Of a DNA stretch of 64,000 nucleotides, positions 40,020 through 51,100 are shown one piece after another. Each line of letters begins with the position of its first letter. Positions within the stretch are counted from its first letter, which is position 1. The stretch is from assembly GCA_028753945.1 (NCBI GenBank), contig JAPNXP010000001.1, forward strand, positions 6,872,501 through 6,936,500. The letters are read 5' to 3'. Below the pieces are notes generated by a model. It saw only the letters and a list, made by a program, of their open reading frames with translations. It was not told the DNA's origin and ran no database searches. The DNA is from Hexactinellida sp. DTS-2022 (taxonomy: Eukaryota; Porifera; Hexactinellida). The position numbers and the translations under genes were made by a program.

Positions 40020-41079
40020 ATTACATGCAACATTGACTCAATTGGCTGTCTCACTTCACTTTTTTGCGACTGGTTCATTTCAGACAGTGATTGCAACTTC
40101 CCATGGCATCTCTCAAACATCCGTATTAAGATGCATCGCTGCTGTATCGGATGCATTGTGTTCACATGCAAAGGATTTTATTACTTTTCCGAACCAACAA
40201 AACCAATTAGTAATTCAGCAGTCGTTTCTAGAGAAGGATGGATTTCCTTTAGTGCTTTGATGCATCGACGGTACACATGTCCCTATTGTTGTGCCTTCAG
40301 AGAACGAACCAATTTATGTGAATAGGAAGAATGAACATTTGATAAACATCCAAGCCATTTGTGGTAGTAATTTAAAATTTATCGATGTTGTTGCAAGATG
40401 GCCGGGGAGTACACATGACGCTTTCATTCGGCGGCAGTCAGGATTGAATCAGAAAATAACAAGCGGGGAAGTAGCCATAGTAAATGGGTGGTTCCTCGGA
40501 GATAGCGGATACCCGCTAACTCACAATATATTAACTCCTCTCCTATCTCCAAATACCCCAGGCGAGAGGAGATATAATCGCGCATTTTTAAAGACAAGGA
40601 AAAACATAGAATGTGCGTTTGGTTTATGGAAGAGTCGTTGGAGATCAATGGATAGGACAGGTGGCTCACTCTGCTATTCTCCAGGGATGGTTTGTAAACT
40701 AGTTCTAGCCACAATGATATTGCATAATTTATGTATTCAACATGGACTACAATTGGAGCAGGAATTATTGATTGAAATAGAAGAGAATCCTGAAATCGTA
40801 CCCCATGATTCCACAACAAGTGGACAAGCATTGCGCCAATCAGTATTATATGAGTATTTTAATTAGTAAATGATTAACTTCAATGTATTAACCAACATAG
40901 TTCAATATTTTATCTATTTCAATCTTTACCCTGCTGGAAAATGGAGGTATTGGTGGAAAATATTGCTGCTGATATCCGTGCGGGAATAATGTATTGGAAG
41001 ATTGAAAAGGAGGTTGTTACTTCTAATTGGCAACGCCAGAAATGTAAATAATTTATGTTTACATATATTCTTGGTGTCA

Positions 41080-41606
41080 TTTATGAAAATGAGGCTTTTG
41101 ATAAAAGTTTAGATATTCGGCGAGTATCTCCCGAAGGATATTGTCCTTTAGTTCTCTATCTTATGTTGTAACTGGCTCAGATCATTATCATAAAGAATTT
41201 AGAGAGTTGTTACTTGTTAGTTACCAATATGAAAAATAAATATCGACAGAATGTACGAACTATTGCACAGCAAAATACGATTTACTTCCTGAGAAACATT
41301 GTAATACAATTGAAGATTATATAACTAAGTTTTATGGATCGAGTAGGATCGTGGGGGACAGACTTAGAATTGTTTTTAGCAGCTCAACTCCTTAAAATGG
41401 ATATTTTCGTATTCAAAGATGTAAATCGTTGCTGGAACAAATTTTCAGGTTATGGGTTCAATGACAAACAAAATGTACATGATTTAACTGAGAGAAGGTT
41501 GTATTTGCGTTTATATTTCAATCAATTTCAACCAGTGACAAAAGTCAATACAGTAGAGAATGTGATGACTGATAGTTACATAGAAGAATTTGATCCAATT
41601 CAATAA
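41080..41606 (+). pseudogene. OTU-family cysteine protease remnant
   Basis: Pieces RRVSPEGYC, then after a one-base shift FSSLSYVVTGSDHYHKEF, then LPEKHCNTIEDYITKFYG and WGTDLELFLAAQLLKMDIFV, FNQFQPVT. These follow the order of an OTU domain (DGNCLF box, vTGs, WGt..E, dI.vf). The Asp before the catalytic Cys and the frame are lost. OTU proteases are carried by several transposon groups; which one is unknown. Confidence 0.65.
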
Positions 41607-41634
41607 GATACTTTTCACTTTTATACATATAGAC

Positions 41635-41944
41635 CAGTGGTTCTTAACCGGGGGGAAATTTCGGGAATATAAGGGGGAAATCAATTTCGACAAAATTAAT
41701 AATAATATTGAAACTTAAATAAAATAATACAAACCATATATTTTATCTACATAGGTCATAACAAAATTACTGATCACCAATCATATTGATGTTGTGCACT
41801 ATTGTTTGCTAAATTTTCAACCAGCAGAAAGCTAATAAATTGTATGTTTGAGGCTACTTTTTTCCTTATACAAATGATGGGGGAAATCGGGTAGAGTGAA
41901 CAGGCCAAAAGGGGAAATGAAATTAAAAAGGTTAAGAACCCCTG
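41635..41944. mobile_element. hAT-type MITE, 310 bp
   Basis: CAGTGGTTCTTAACC and GGTTAAGAACCCCTG; perfect duplication ATATAGAC at 41,627-41,634 and 41,945-41,952. GGGGGAAAT motifs inside both ends. Confidence 0.88.
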
Positions 41945-42074
41945 ATATAGACAGTAGAGTTTAGAAATCGGTTTGAAATAAGCTATCACCTATATCGGAT
42001 ACCGACAATTCGTTACACCACAATTCGTTACACGACAATTCGTTACAGACAATTCGTTACAGCGACTTCCTTTG

Positions 42075-42505
42075 CTAAATAGCATTATTCTCAGAGATGA
42101 ATACAAGATAGAAACAAACTTCCAATTTATCAATTGATCATTATGTCACGTACCACCTATACAAATGTGTCTTGACACCTTGAGGGGCTGATGACATCGG
42201 CAAAAAAATGTGTTTTGACAATTTTGTGAATAAAATCCGGACTCATCACCTATTAATACACTGAAAGTTTAATATCCCTAAAATGAAGTGAGCAAAAAGG
42301 AAACTTCCAACTCACTAAGGGTCGTTACCTTCCGAAACACCTTTCTCAAATGATTTTACACCTTCATAGTGATGATGACATGGCGAAAAAAATCCAAAAT
42401 TGCAGCTTTGCCAACAGCATTTTCCTTTGGAGGCACTATCAATTGCTCAACCTGTAGCCACCAAATGGAAATGCGTCGGCCCAGCTGCAATTTTGGATTT
42501 ATGTA
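42075..42505 (-). repeat. Dispersed repeat D, copy 2
   Basis: Reverse of 4,055-4,530 (shared AAGATAGAAACAAACTTCCA and TTTCGAACCC-free flank), plus an inverted-repeat unit with AATCCAAAATTGCAGC and GCTGCAATTTTGGATT. Confidence 0.6.
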
Positions 42506-42720
42506 TTCCAAATGAGTCTTTTCTTTGTGCCTTGGACACAAAATTGTGGTGTGTGAAAGTGTGCTCGATTTTAGAGAATGTGACTTATTTGTCAAATTTT
42601 TCAAATCTTTGCATTGTCACCCTGTGCCACTGAGGTGTCACATTGAGATGAAATTACAATAACAGAAACCTCCTAGGCTGGTATTGTTATATTCCAAATG
42701 ACTCCTCTCTATGTGCCCTG

Positions 42721-43121
42721 CAGAGTGGACCATGGGTCGATGGGTCATGGGTCATGGGTCAAATGGGTCATGGGTCACGGCTCCGTGACCCATGACCCAT
42801 GACCCATTTGGAATTTCAATGTATTCTTCAGTTAAAATTCGAATCACTCATCATCATCATTATTATTATAACATTGATGTGCATTGAAAGACTAAACATA
42901 TTCGACATTGCAACAAGTAGGTTTGTTGAGGTAATTTATACTGTTATTCTGTTATTCTGTTAATGTACAGTATATAGATATTTAAATTGTGTGATGGGTC
43001 AATGGGTCACTCGATGGGTCACTCGATGGGTCATGGGTCAATGGGTCAATGGGTCATGGGTCAGAAATGGGATGGGTCAGATGGGTCATGGGTCACCAAT
43101 GTTGACCCATGGTCCACTCTG
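42721..43121. mobile_element. hAT MITE made of ATGGGTC repeats, 401 bp
   Basis: CAGAGTGGACCATGGGTC and GACCCATGGTCCACTCTG are a perfect 18-bp inverted repeat; perfect duplication GTGCCCTG at 42,713-42,720 and 43,122-43,129. Both subterminal regions are (C)ATGGGTC repeats, with an inverted block around GTCACGGCTCCGTGAC. Open frames over it are repeat translations. Confidence 0.9.
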
Positions 43122-43249
43122 GTGCCCTGGACACAAAATTATATCGTGTGTAAGTGTGCTCGATTTTTTGTCCAATTTCGCTGCCCATTCACACTCATGC
43201 GAATCAGAATTAATTAACTAGATAAACATCTTTGTATATTTAACATATA

Positions 43250-43565
43250 TTGGTACCAAGAAATGAAGGAGCGCAAAGTGAGCGCGAGCGCCGCTACTTT
43301 TTCTGACTAGGAGCGTGGAGCGGGACGCGCTCAAAAAAATGAGGAACGCTTAATGCTCTGCCCTCGACCACCGTGTGTACTGCCGTGGATACCAACGTTA
43401 CCTCTACCGTACTGCCCACGTCTCACCTCTATCAAGGTAGACGTTTCCAGTCGTACTGCCGTGTCTGACTCTTCCTAGACTCTCTCCCCGTACGCCACCT
43501 ACATGACCCTCTCAAGGCCATGGACTCCTGAAAGTTAGGTAACGTTCTCATAATTATCATTACTA
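43250..43565 (+). other. GC-richer non-repetitive block upstream of DPYD
   Basis: 43,370-43,530 is markedly richer in C and G than its surroundings and has no transposon ends. A GTAACG donor at 43,541 and a TACTTACAG acceptor at 44,135-44,143 would make a 5' untranslated exon and intron for DPYD. This is inference; a promoter is also possible. Confidence 0.35.
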
Positions 43566-43708
43566 TACACTCCCCTGCAAAAAGTATTTAAACAACAAAT
43601 ATTATTAAGTTATACAAACAGTAACGGTTTTGCAGCATTAATTAATTATTTTATAGATCCTTCTACTGGATATTTATATAAAACGATCTATGTTTAGTAG
43701 TATTGTTA

Positions 43709-43797
43709 CAGTTTGTGGACGTGCCTGGTGTACACGCGTGCACACCAGGACTTTCTTCTGGTGTGCACGCGGATACACCAGGCACGTCCACAAACTG
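43709..43797. repeat. Long hairpin, arms ~40 bp
   Basis: CAGTTTGTGGACGTGCCTGG is inverted at the other end (CCAGGCACGTCCACAAACTG); arms continue through GTGTACACGCGTGCACACCAG-like sequence to a loop of about 9 bases. No flanking duplication. It looks like a very short terminal-repeat element. Confidence 0.7.
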
Positions 43798-43959
43798 CAA
43801 CAGTATGACGAAATAGTAAATTCTTGCAATTTAAATTTTATAGAAGTGTTAATTATACTAATATGCTATATAATGAGCTAATTAAATATTAAAATTTCGG
43901 ATACTTAGCTTAGGAGGCAATTATAATATACAAATTCTGATTTCAGATTTAATATTGCA

Positions 43960-44022
43960 CATAGTAAATCTGGGGCACCTCCTAGAGGAAGCTTGCGGCA
44001 CCCTGGTTGGGAACCACTAGCT
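43960..44022. mobile_element. Right end of a decayed hAT element
   Basis: GCGGCACCCTGGTTGGGAAC then CACTAG is the usual inner-to-outer order of a hAT right end. I found no left end. Confidence 0.4.
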
Positions 44023-44166
44023 TAGCTCCTTGATCTGAGAGCATAGCATATTTTAATCAACCTTAATTTATTCAAAGTGTGAGTATATAGCGCCTAAATA
44101 TATTTTATTACTACCACCTGATTATTGTACTTTGTACTTACAGTATTGCATATTCCCCATTCTAGT

Positions 44167-47100
44167 ATGAGTGCGTACTCAAACCTCACAAAGGATCCCC
44201 CCGACATAGAGAACCTCCTCGCTCTGAACCCTCGCACGCGGCCTCACGCCTCTCTGGTGTCCACACTGCAGACTAAGCAGTCCCGCAGACACTGGAAGCG
44301 GAACAAGGATAAAGAGTGCAACTCGTGTCAGAACCTGACCAACAACTTTGATGACGTCAAACACACCACCCTTAGTGAGCGCGGGGCCCTGCGTGAGGCC
44401 AACAGGTGTCTCAAGTGCGCCGACGCTCCCTGCCAGAAGAGCTGTCCCACTCAGATCGACATCAAAGCTTTCATCTCCAGCATTGCTACCAAGAACTACT
44501 ACGGAGCTGCGCAGGCTATCTTCTCCGATAACCCGCTGGGACTCACATGCGGCATGGTGTGTCCTACCAGCGACCTGTGTGTGGGAGGCTGTAACCTGGA
44601 CGCGTCCGAAGAGGGTCCTATCAACATCGGGGGTCTCCAGCAGTTCGCAACGGAGGTCTTCAAGGAGATGGGGCTCCCACAGATTCGGGACCCCTCCCTC
44701 CCTCCCCTCCCCTCTCTCCCAGACAGCTATCACGCTAAAGTGGCGCTCATCGGGTGTGGTCCCGCCTCCATCTCTTGCGCCACCTTCCTGGCGCGTCTGG
44801 GCTACCAGGACCTGACCGTGTACGAGAAGGAGGAGTTCGTGGGAGGGCTGAGCACCTCTGAGATCCCGGAGTTCCGGCTCCCTCTGAAAGTCGTCACGTA
44901 CGAGGTGGATCTGATGCGGGACCTCGGGGTGCGAGTGGAGTGCGGGAAGGCTCTCGGGGCGGACGGACTCTCCGTCAAGTCTCTGATGGAGTCAGGACAC
45001 GAGGCCGTGTTCATCGGAGTGGGACTCCCCTCCCCAAAGAAGATACCCATCTTCGAAGGCCTCACAGCTGAGAATGGATTCTATACCTCCAAGGAGTTTC
45101 TGCCGATCGTGGCGAGTGCTAGCAAGCGCGGGATGTGCAGCTGTAAGCAGAGCCTGCCGCAGATGAGCGGTAAGGCGATAGTGTTGGGAGCAGGCGACAC
45201 AGCTTTCGACTGCGCGACTTCAGCCCTGAGGTGTGGCGCCAAGCGAGTGTTCATCATTTTCCGCAAGGGGTTCACCACCATCCGCGCTGTTCCCGAGGAG
45301 ATGGAGGTAGCACGCGACGAGATGTGCGAGTTCATGCCCTTCCTCGCCCCCCTGAGGGTGCAGCGGGCCGGCAGCAAGATCCTGGGCATGGAGTTCTGCC
45401 GGACCGAGCAGCAGGATGACGGGACCTGGGAGGACCTCACTGACGAAATCGTGCGCATAAAAGCCAGCTACATTATCTCAGCTTTCGGGTCAAACCTTCA
45501 AGAGGAGGCGCTAAAAACCGCGATGTCTCCACTCCAGTTCAACAAGTACGGGTTCCCAGAAGTTAACCAGGATACCATGGAGACAGCTGTCCCTGGTGTG
45601 TTCGTGGGAGGAGACCTCGGGGGTGTGTCCCAGACCACGGTGGAGTGTGTTAACGACGGAAAGCAGGCGGCCTGGTTCATGCATAAATACCTGCAGTCTC
45701 TGCACGGGATATTTATCCCGCCCGAGCCCACTCTCCCCAAGTTCTTCACTCCCGTGGACACCGTGGACCTGTCAGTGGACATGGCAGGTCTCCACTTCTT
45801 CAACCCCTTCGGACTGGCCTCTGCCACGCCTGCCACCTCTGCTGCCATGATCCGCAGGAGCTTCGAGGCCGGCTGGTCTTTCGCAGTTACAAAAACATTC
45901 AGTCTCGACAAAGACCTGATCACTAACGTGTCTCCTCGCATTGTGAGGGGTACGACTTCTGGACACTCCTTCGGGCCGGGACAGGGCTCCTTCCTGAACA
46001 TCGAGCTCATCACCGAGAAGACGGCTGCCTACTGGTGTATGGCTATCAACCACCTCAAGAGGGACTTCCCGCGACACGTCGTGATAGCCAGCATAATGTG
46101 TGGCTACTCTAGAGAGGATTGGGTGGTGCTGGCTAAGATGAGTGTGGAGGCCGGTGCGGACGCGCTGGAGCTGAACCTCTCTTGTCCCCACGGCATGGGG
46201 GAGCGGGGGATGGGTCTGGCTTGCGGACAGGAGCCCGAGCTCGTGAGGAACATCTGTCGCTGGCTGAGAGAGACTGTGGACATCCCTATCTTTGCCAAGA
46301 TAACGCCTAACATTACGGAGGCGATAGACATAGCCAAGGCCGCGAAGGAGGGCGGGGCGGATGGGATCACCGCTACCAACACGGTGTCGGGTCTGATGGG
46401 AGTCAATAGCGACGCAGTGGCGTGGCCGGCAGTGGGCCGCGCTAAGCGCACCACTTACGGAGGTGTGTCCGGTAACGCTATAAGGCCTATCGCGCTTAAA
46501 ATAGTGTCCTCCATCGCGCTGGCTATGCCCGGGTTTCCCATAATGGCTGCCGGTGGTATCGACAGCGCGGAGGTGGGGCTGCAGTTCCTGCAGTGCGGCG
46601 CCTCGGTGCTGCAGGTCTGCTCCGCTATACAGAACCAGGACTTCACTGTTTTGGACGACTACCTGTCTGGAATGAAGGCTCTGCTCTACAAACAGTCCAT
46701 TCATGAACTCGCCGAGTGGAACGGTCTCTCTCAGCCCACGTTACGTCACCAGAAGGGGAAGCAGGTCTCGGTCAAGCTGGAGAGAGAGATTGGAAAGAAC
46801 GTCCCTAACTTCGGAGACTATTCTAAGACGAGAGACGAGAGACTCTCTGCGATAATGTGCAGTTCCTCTGTGTTGGAAGACAACCTCCCCCCCGAGAGGA
46901 AGCTATTCCGCCCCAGCAAGCCTCTCTCCTCCGTCCACGAGCAGATAGGGCGTGCCCTGCCCCTGATTGGCACCTACGGAGATCTGGACAACACGGAGCA
47001 GGTCGTAGCTCTGATAGACGAAGAGATGTGTATAAACTGCGGCAAGTGCTACATGGTGTGTAACGACTCTGGCTACCAGGCTATCACCTTTGATCCGAAG

Positions 47101-47253
47101 ACTCACATTCCTAACGTTACAGCTGACTGCACAGGCTGCACTTTATGTGTGTCCGTGTGTCCGATCATAGACTGTATCAAGATGGTGGATCGACTCGACC
47201 CCTACCATCCTATAAGGGGTGTCCCTCCCTCCATCAATCCCGTATATACCTAG
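44167..47253 (+). CDS. DPYD: Dihydropyrimidine dehydrogenase (NADP+)
   Basis: Cytosolic enzyme that reduces uracil and thymine to dihydropyrimidines with NADPH, the first and limiting step of pyrimidine breakdown. 1,028 codons, human 1,025. Start at [15 protein letters not shown], matching the family; an upstream ATG at 44,125 would add 14 residues and overlaps a likely acceptor. In order: N-terminal Fe-S cysteines [13 protein letters not shown] (Cys81/84/89/93) and [18 protein letters not shown] part with [15 protein letters not shown] part with [15 protein letters not shown]/pyrimidine barrel with TKTFSLDKD, the active loop [16 protein letters not shown] (catalytic Cys673, human Cys671), [10 protein letters not shown]-terminal ferredoxin-like clusters CINCGKC (from Cys955) and [12 protein letters not shown]. 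No key residue is missing. No intron, GC-rich codons unlike the neighbouring RNF213 gene. Confidence 0.98.
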   Translation: MSAYSNLTKDPPDIENLLALNPRTRPHASLVSTLQTKQSRRHWKRNKDKECNSCQNLTNNFDDVKHTTLSERGALREANRCLKCADAPCQKSCPTQIDIKAFISSIATKNYYGAAQAIFSDNPLGLTCGMVCPTSDLCVGGCNLDASEEGPINIGGLQQFATEVFKEMGLPQIRDPSLPPLPSLPDSYHAKVALIGCGPASISCATFLARLGYQDLTVYEKEEFVGGLSTSEIPEFRLPLKVVTYEVDLMRDLGVRVECGKALGADGLSVKSLMESGHEAVFIGVGLPSPKKIPIFEGLTAENGFYTSKEFLPIVASASKRGMCSCKQSLPQMSGKAIVLGAGDTAFDCATSALRCGAKRVFIIFRKGFTTIRAVPEEMEVARDEMCEFMPFLAPLRVQRAGSKILGMEFCRTEQQDDGTWEDLTDEIVRIKASYIISAFGSNLQEEALKTAMSPLQFNKYGFPEVNQDTMETAVPGVFVGGDLGGVSQTTVECVNDGKQAAWFMHKYLQSLHGIFIPPEPTLPKFFTPVDTVDLSVDMAGLHFFNPFGLASATPATSAAMIRRSFEAGWSFAVTKTFSLDKDLITNVSPRIVRGTTSGHSFGPGQGSFLNIELITEKTAAYWCMAINHLKRDFPRHVVIASIMCGYSREDWVVLAKMSVEAGADALELNLSCPHGMGERGMGLACGQEPELVRNICRWLRETVDIPIFAKITPNITEAIDIAKAAKEGGADGITATNTVSGLMGVNSDAVAWPAVGRAKRTTYGGVSGNAIRPIALKIVSSIALAMPGFPIMAAGGIDSAEVGLQFLQCGASVLQVCSAIQNQDFTVLDDYLSGMKALLYKQSIHELAEWNGLSQPTLRHQKGKQVSVKLEREIGKNVPNFGDYSKTRDERLSAIMCSSSVLEDNLPPERKLFRPSKPLSSVHEQIGRALPLIGTYGDLDNTEQVVALIDEEMCINCGKCYMVCNDSGYQAITFDPKTHIPNVTADCTGCTLCVSVCPIIDCIKMVDRLDPYHPIRGVPPSINPVYT

Positions 47254-48178
47254 CTACGGGCCTAACTCCCAAATATTCTCTTATCTATCCTAATTAAGTT
47301 TTTATAGAATAATTTATACTTACCTTTTCCTCCGCTATTTATACATAGGTCGAATCTTCCTTATCTGTTCCTAATAATTGAGTATAAATTATTTGTTAGT
47401 CTTGTTTCTACTTTTTGTTCGTATATTAGTATTTTTAATACAACTATTCGTGTAAATGTATTTGTTTTACCGAATGTGCACGGTTACTCATAATTTGTTT
47501 AAAGCAGCTATATTAATAATTAATTTAATTTAATAATATCTAAACAATGATTTATTTGTAGAAATTATTGTTTACTATGTAATATGCAACTTTTATATGT
47601 TAACAATGCTACTAATATTTAATGATTATAAGCAGTGGGGGATTAGTGTGGACCAAGGGGTCACATGTGTCTGCTCGAGAAAATACCTTATTACAAGGGA
47701 AATAAATGAATTTTTTTTGTAGAAATAGTTTGTGTGTGTACCAGAGATGGAACCGGTCGGGATTTTCATGACCCGACGCTACCGGTGCAGTGCAGTTGGA
47801 AATTTGACCCGAACGACCGGTCAATCATAGCTAGCAATAATTTATAAATAATAGAATAAGAATCTACTGTAGTGTCATGTCATATAATTTAGGAATAAAT
47901 ATTATGGCCATATACCATTTAAGGAAGAATCCTTTAAGACTACTAAGCTCTCAGGGCTATTGGAGCCAGATTCAATCAAAACAAATTATGACATTATGAT
48001 ATCGAATAGATCATATAGAGATCTCGACCGGCCGGTCAGGGTTCGACCGGTTCCGTCTCTGGTGTGTACTAAGTTAAATATAATTATATTTACTATGTTT
48101 TACCCTGATACTTTTCGAGCTATAAATCTATATAATTTGTCCGTTCTTTAGACTAGTATAATAATTCACTTTAAAGAA
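47254..48178. other. DPYD to RNF213-like intergenic region
   Basis: AT-rich. Holds the DPYD 3' region, one hAT MITE (47,742-48,061) and the short upstream region of the RNF213-like gene. No clear polyadenylation hexamer close to the DPYD stop. Confidence 0.5.
47742..48061. mobile_element. hAT-type MITE, 320 bp, just upstream of the RNF213-like start
   Basis: CAGAGATGGAACCGGTC and GACCGGTTCCGTCTCTG; perfect duplication GTGTGTAC at 47,734-47,741 and 48,062-48,069. ACCGGTCG motifs repeat inside both ends. It lies 117 bp before the first ATG of the next gene and could carry or disturb its promoter. Confidence 0.9.
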
Positions 48179-51100
48179 ATGTCTAAATTCTGTGCTGACA
48201 TTAACTGTAATTTCTATAAATCATTTCCTGATGGAACAAACATATTTACCGCTGAGATTTGTCCTATTTGTTCCAAAAGTCCTCTTATTGGTGAGAAGCC
48301 TCTACCTCCAGATGAGCAGATAGATGAGCCTCCTACTTCATCATTTCCCTCTATCGAATCTGATAGAGAACTGCTAATAGTGAATACCTGCGCATTAGAC
48401 ATTCCTATTTCTCTAGCTCACAAACATTGCAGCGTGCCAACTGAAAATGTTATAGTTACATTCTACACTGCTATTCTGGTTAGACACTTTAAATCAGCTC
48501 GTCCTAATATCTCAGTGTGGTTTGAAAATAGTCACCTGATGGTTGATTTTTTGGAAGTAAATATTTTTCAACATAAAGAGTACGAAAATAATACTTATGC
48601 TTTGTTAAGCAATTCAATTAACATTCCTTTGAAAATTCTTAACAACTGTGGTGTCAAAGGCGATGAAACTCTAGTTATACCTTACAGATATGTACTCAAT
48701 GGTCAGGAAGAGAAACTATGTTCTGAAAAAGGTGCCACACATAGGGCTTTATGGCTACATTCTTCTAACTTTCATAATCCAAACTGTATCGCTAAATATG
48801 ACATGTTGATTCTACCACCAGACCTAGCGAATGAGGATCAGTACTTTTATACTGATGTGAAGCTATCTTGGAAAATAATATTCAATCTCTATAGTCCTAA
48901 TCTGAACCTTTCGAAAGAAGGGAAATTGTTACCTTTCAAAAGAATTAAGCAAGATTTGGAAGCTATTCTCCACTCTCTTTGTTATTCGATTGTTTGTAAA
49001 CCCTCCAAATCTGTAATATTTACAAAAATGGAACATTTTAATAATCATGACATGAAAGAAGACGTCAGTCTTATAATGTGTAAATTGTTGTTGAATTGGA
49101 TAGACTCGGCATTACAAACGGATCTCCCATTTCATATAAAGTTTTACCTCTCATTTCTAAGTCTAGATAATGATATGATGCAGGCGGATGCGGGGAAAAT
49201 ATTTTATATGGTATTCCAAAATATAAATTGCGAATTCGTTTTGTCAATTATTCAAGAGGAATCGAAAAGATGTTTATTCTTAGAGCATCAAATAGAGTTA
49301 TTAGCAGATCCTCGATTGCTACATTCTGCAATGAGGAGAGTGAGTGAACTAGATACTGACAGCTTGGTGCTATTCCTCCCTCTCTATCATATTCTATTCA
49401 ACTCAGAACAGGAGTTCGAACTGGCTCATGTTAATCACAGTTTTATGGATAACGCCTACTGGGGACTACCAGCAGGAATTCAGTTCAAGCACAGTCCTAA
49501 TATTGAGTTAACAAAAATAATAAATGTCATATCTCAATTGAATCCGCAAAGTCCAATACTTATATACTCCGTAACTCTACTGTACTTTAGACTGGACTTA
49601 TTCTCACAGCTGATAAGATTTATTGAAATTCCATTATTACCTTTCTTCAGTGTGTTTCTGTTCCGAATAGAAAACTGGTCATTACTCAGAGAAGATACTG
49701 AATTGCGAGAATCTGTATTCAGCACATTCTTAACTCAGTCAGTACAAACTCCTAACATGATGAGTCAAGAACACGTATGTCAGGCCAGTGACGTTATCTT
49801 CAAAATTATATTACTAATCATGGGCAATCAAGATATTCCTAAACTCTCCTTCAAGGAAGCTTGTCTGTTTTTGCAAGTTCTGGCAAGATTGTTTACTATC
49901 TATGATGAAAATAATGACTTATTTTCTGAACAAAAGATACATGAAACTCGGTATAATATTTATTATTTGATTTCCTCCTCCGCTCTTCTCGAATCGATAA
50001 AAGAATCCGTTGATAATGATAAATTTAACAAACCTCCACAATGCAGCAATGAGTGTATTTCTGAGGTTACTGTATGGAATAGACTCTACTGCATTGAGTT
50101 CCCTCCCTCTTATAGATGGGCAGAATCTGTCAGAGAAGAATTTTCCAAACGAGTTAAATATCATACTCTGCACTGTTTGTTAAAGCTAATAGTCCATCTG
50201 TGTCTCTCTCTTACAGAAGGAGAATTGGAGAGAGAGACAGCACTCCACGATATCAATAAGGAACTGATACAGATTGCCGAAGAATCACAAACTCCGTTGG
50301 AAGATTACGAAATGATAGTACATTCTCTCATAGAGGTACCTGAGAATAGGGTTTCTTGTATCATTGATTTGCTTGGTAAGATAATAGTGCTGTTTAGGTT
50401 GGAAATTAATGGCGCTAATCCAGTAGAGCATATTCTATCTGTCTCTTGGTACCCTGTATTATTCAAACGCTGTAGCCCAAATTTATTAAGGAATTCAAAA
50501 TTCTCAGAAGCTCAAGCTCTCCTTTTATTTTGTGTGAATACAGTTCGTAAACTCCACACAGAATTTCAGACACTAAGCATTTCAGTCGATTGTTTGAAGC
50601 TTGTCATAAAATATAAGTCTACTTATCTTCTGTTATTAAAATATCTTCCAGCTGCTGCTGATATAGCAGATGTAATAGAATGGCACGATACTACCTTTAA
50701 TTCGGATATGGAGTGGCGCGAGACTATTTTGAATTTTTTTATGCGACAACACAAACTAATTGGTGATTTGAAAAGATTATTAGATTCAACAAATTCTGGA
50801 ATATATTCAACAGAAATATCAGATTTTCTAGAAATAAAATATAATTCTAAATCAATTTCTTTTCTCTGCTGTTTCTCAGAAGAAAATGAATTTGTGCTTT
50901 TACCAAGTGACAAACATTTCGCATCACTGAACAAACCAAAAGTTAGAATAATGTTGAATTCCATGTCTGATCTCGTCCAATCTCAGTTTTTCAAATCTCA
51001 ATTCAAGTACAATGTAAGTTCTCATTTAGAATCAACAAATAATAATTTAACAATTGATGTGGACATCATTTATGGAGAGCTATGGGCCCCAGCACTTCGA

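Larger units (their letters stand above)
33819..40866 (+). pseudogene. PIF/Harbinger transposase (HARBI1-like) split by three insertions
   Basis: A Harbinger DDE transposase. Its frame lies in four pieces: 33,819-33,907 (NPLEEYNNTEFISRYRITK, the typical N-terminal motif), 37,887-37,945, 38,727-38,760 and 40,023-40,866. Between them lie a P-like element, a hAT MITE and a foldback, each flanked by a short direct repeat; skipping each insertion plus one repeat copy keeps one continuous frame of about 342 codons, close to the 349 of human HARBI1. The last piece has LHFFATGSFQ, HGISQTSVLRCI, CIDGTHVPI (first Asp), ICGSNLKFIDV, GSTHDAFI, FLGDSGYPL (second Asp), IECAFGLWKSRW (Glu) and ATMILHNLCI. 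An in-frame TGA at 40,258-40,260, directly before CIDGTH, where relatives have Gly, breaks it further. No ATG is seen at the start; an acceptor TTTCCAG lies at 33,790-33,796. Confidence 0.9.

Noticed and set aside
42987..43221. Overlapping 76-codon frames reading MGHSMGH-type repeats
   Set aside because: Product of the ATGGGTC repeat in the MITE at 42,721-43,121.
44179..46704. Long open frames on the minus strand and in another plus frame over DPYD
   Set aside because: Shadows caused by GC-rich codon use; no recognisable protein.
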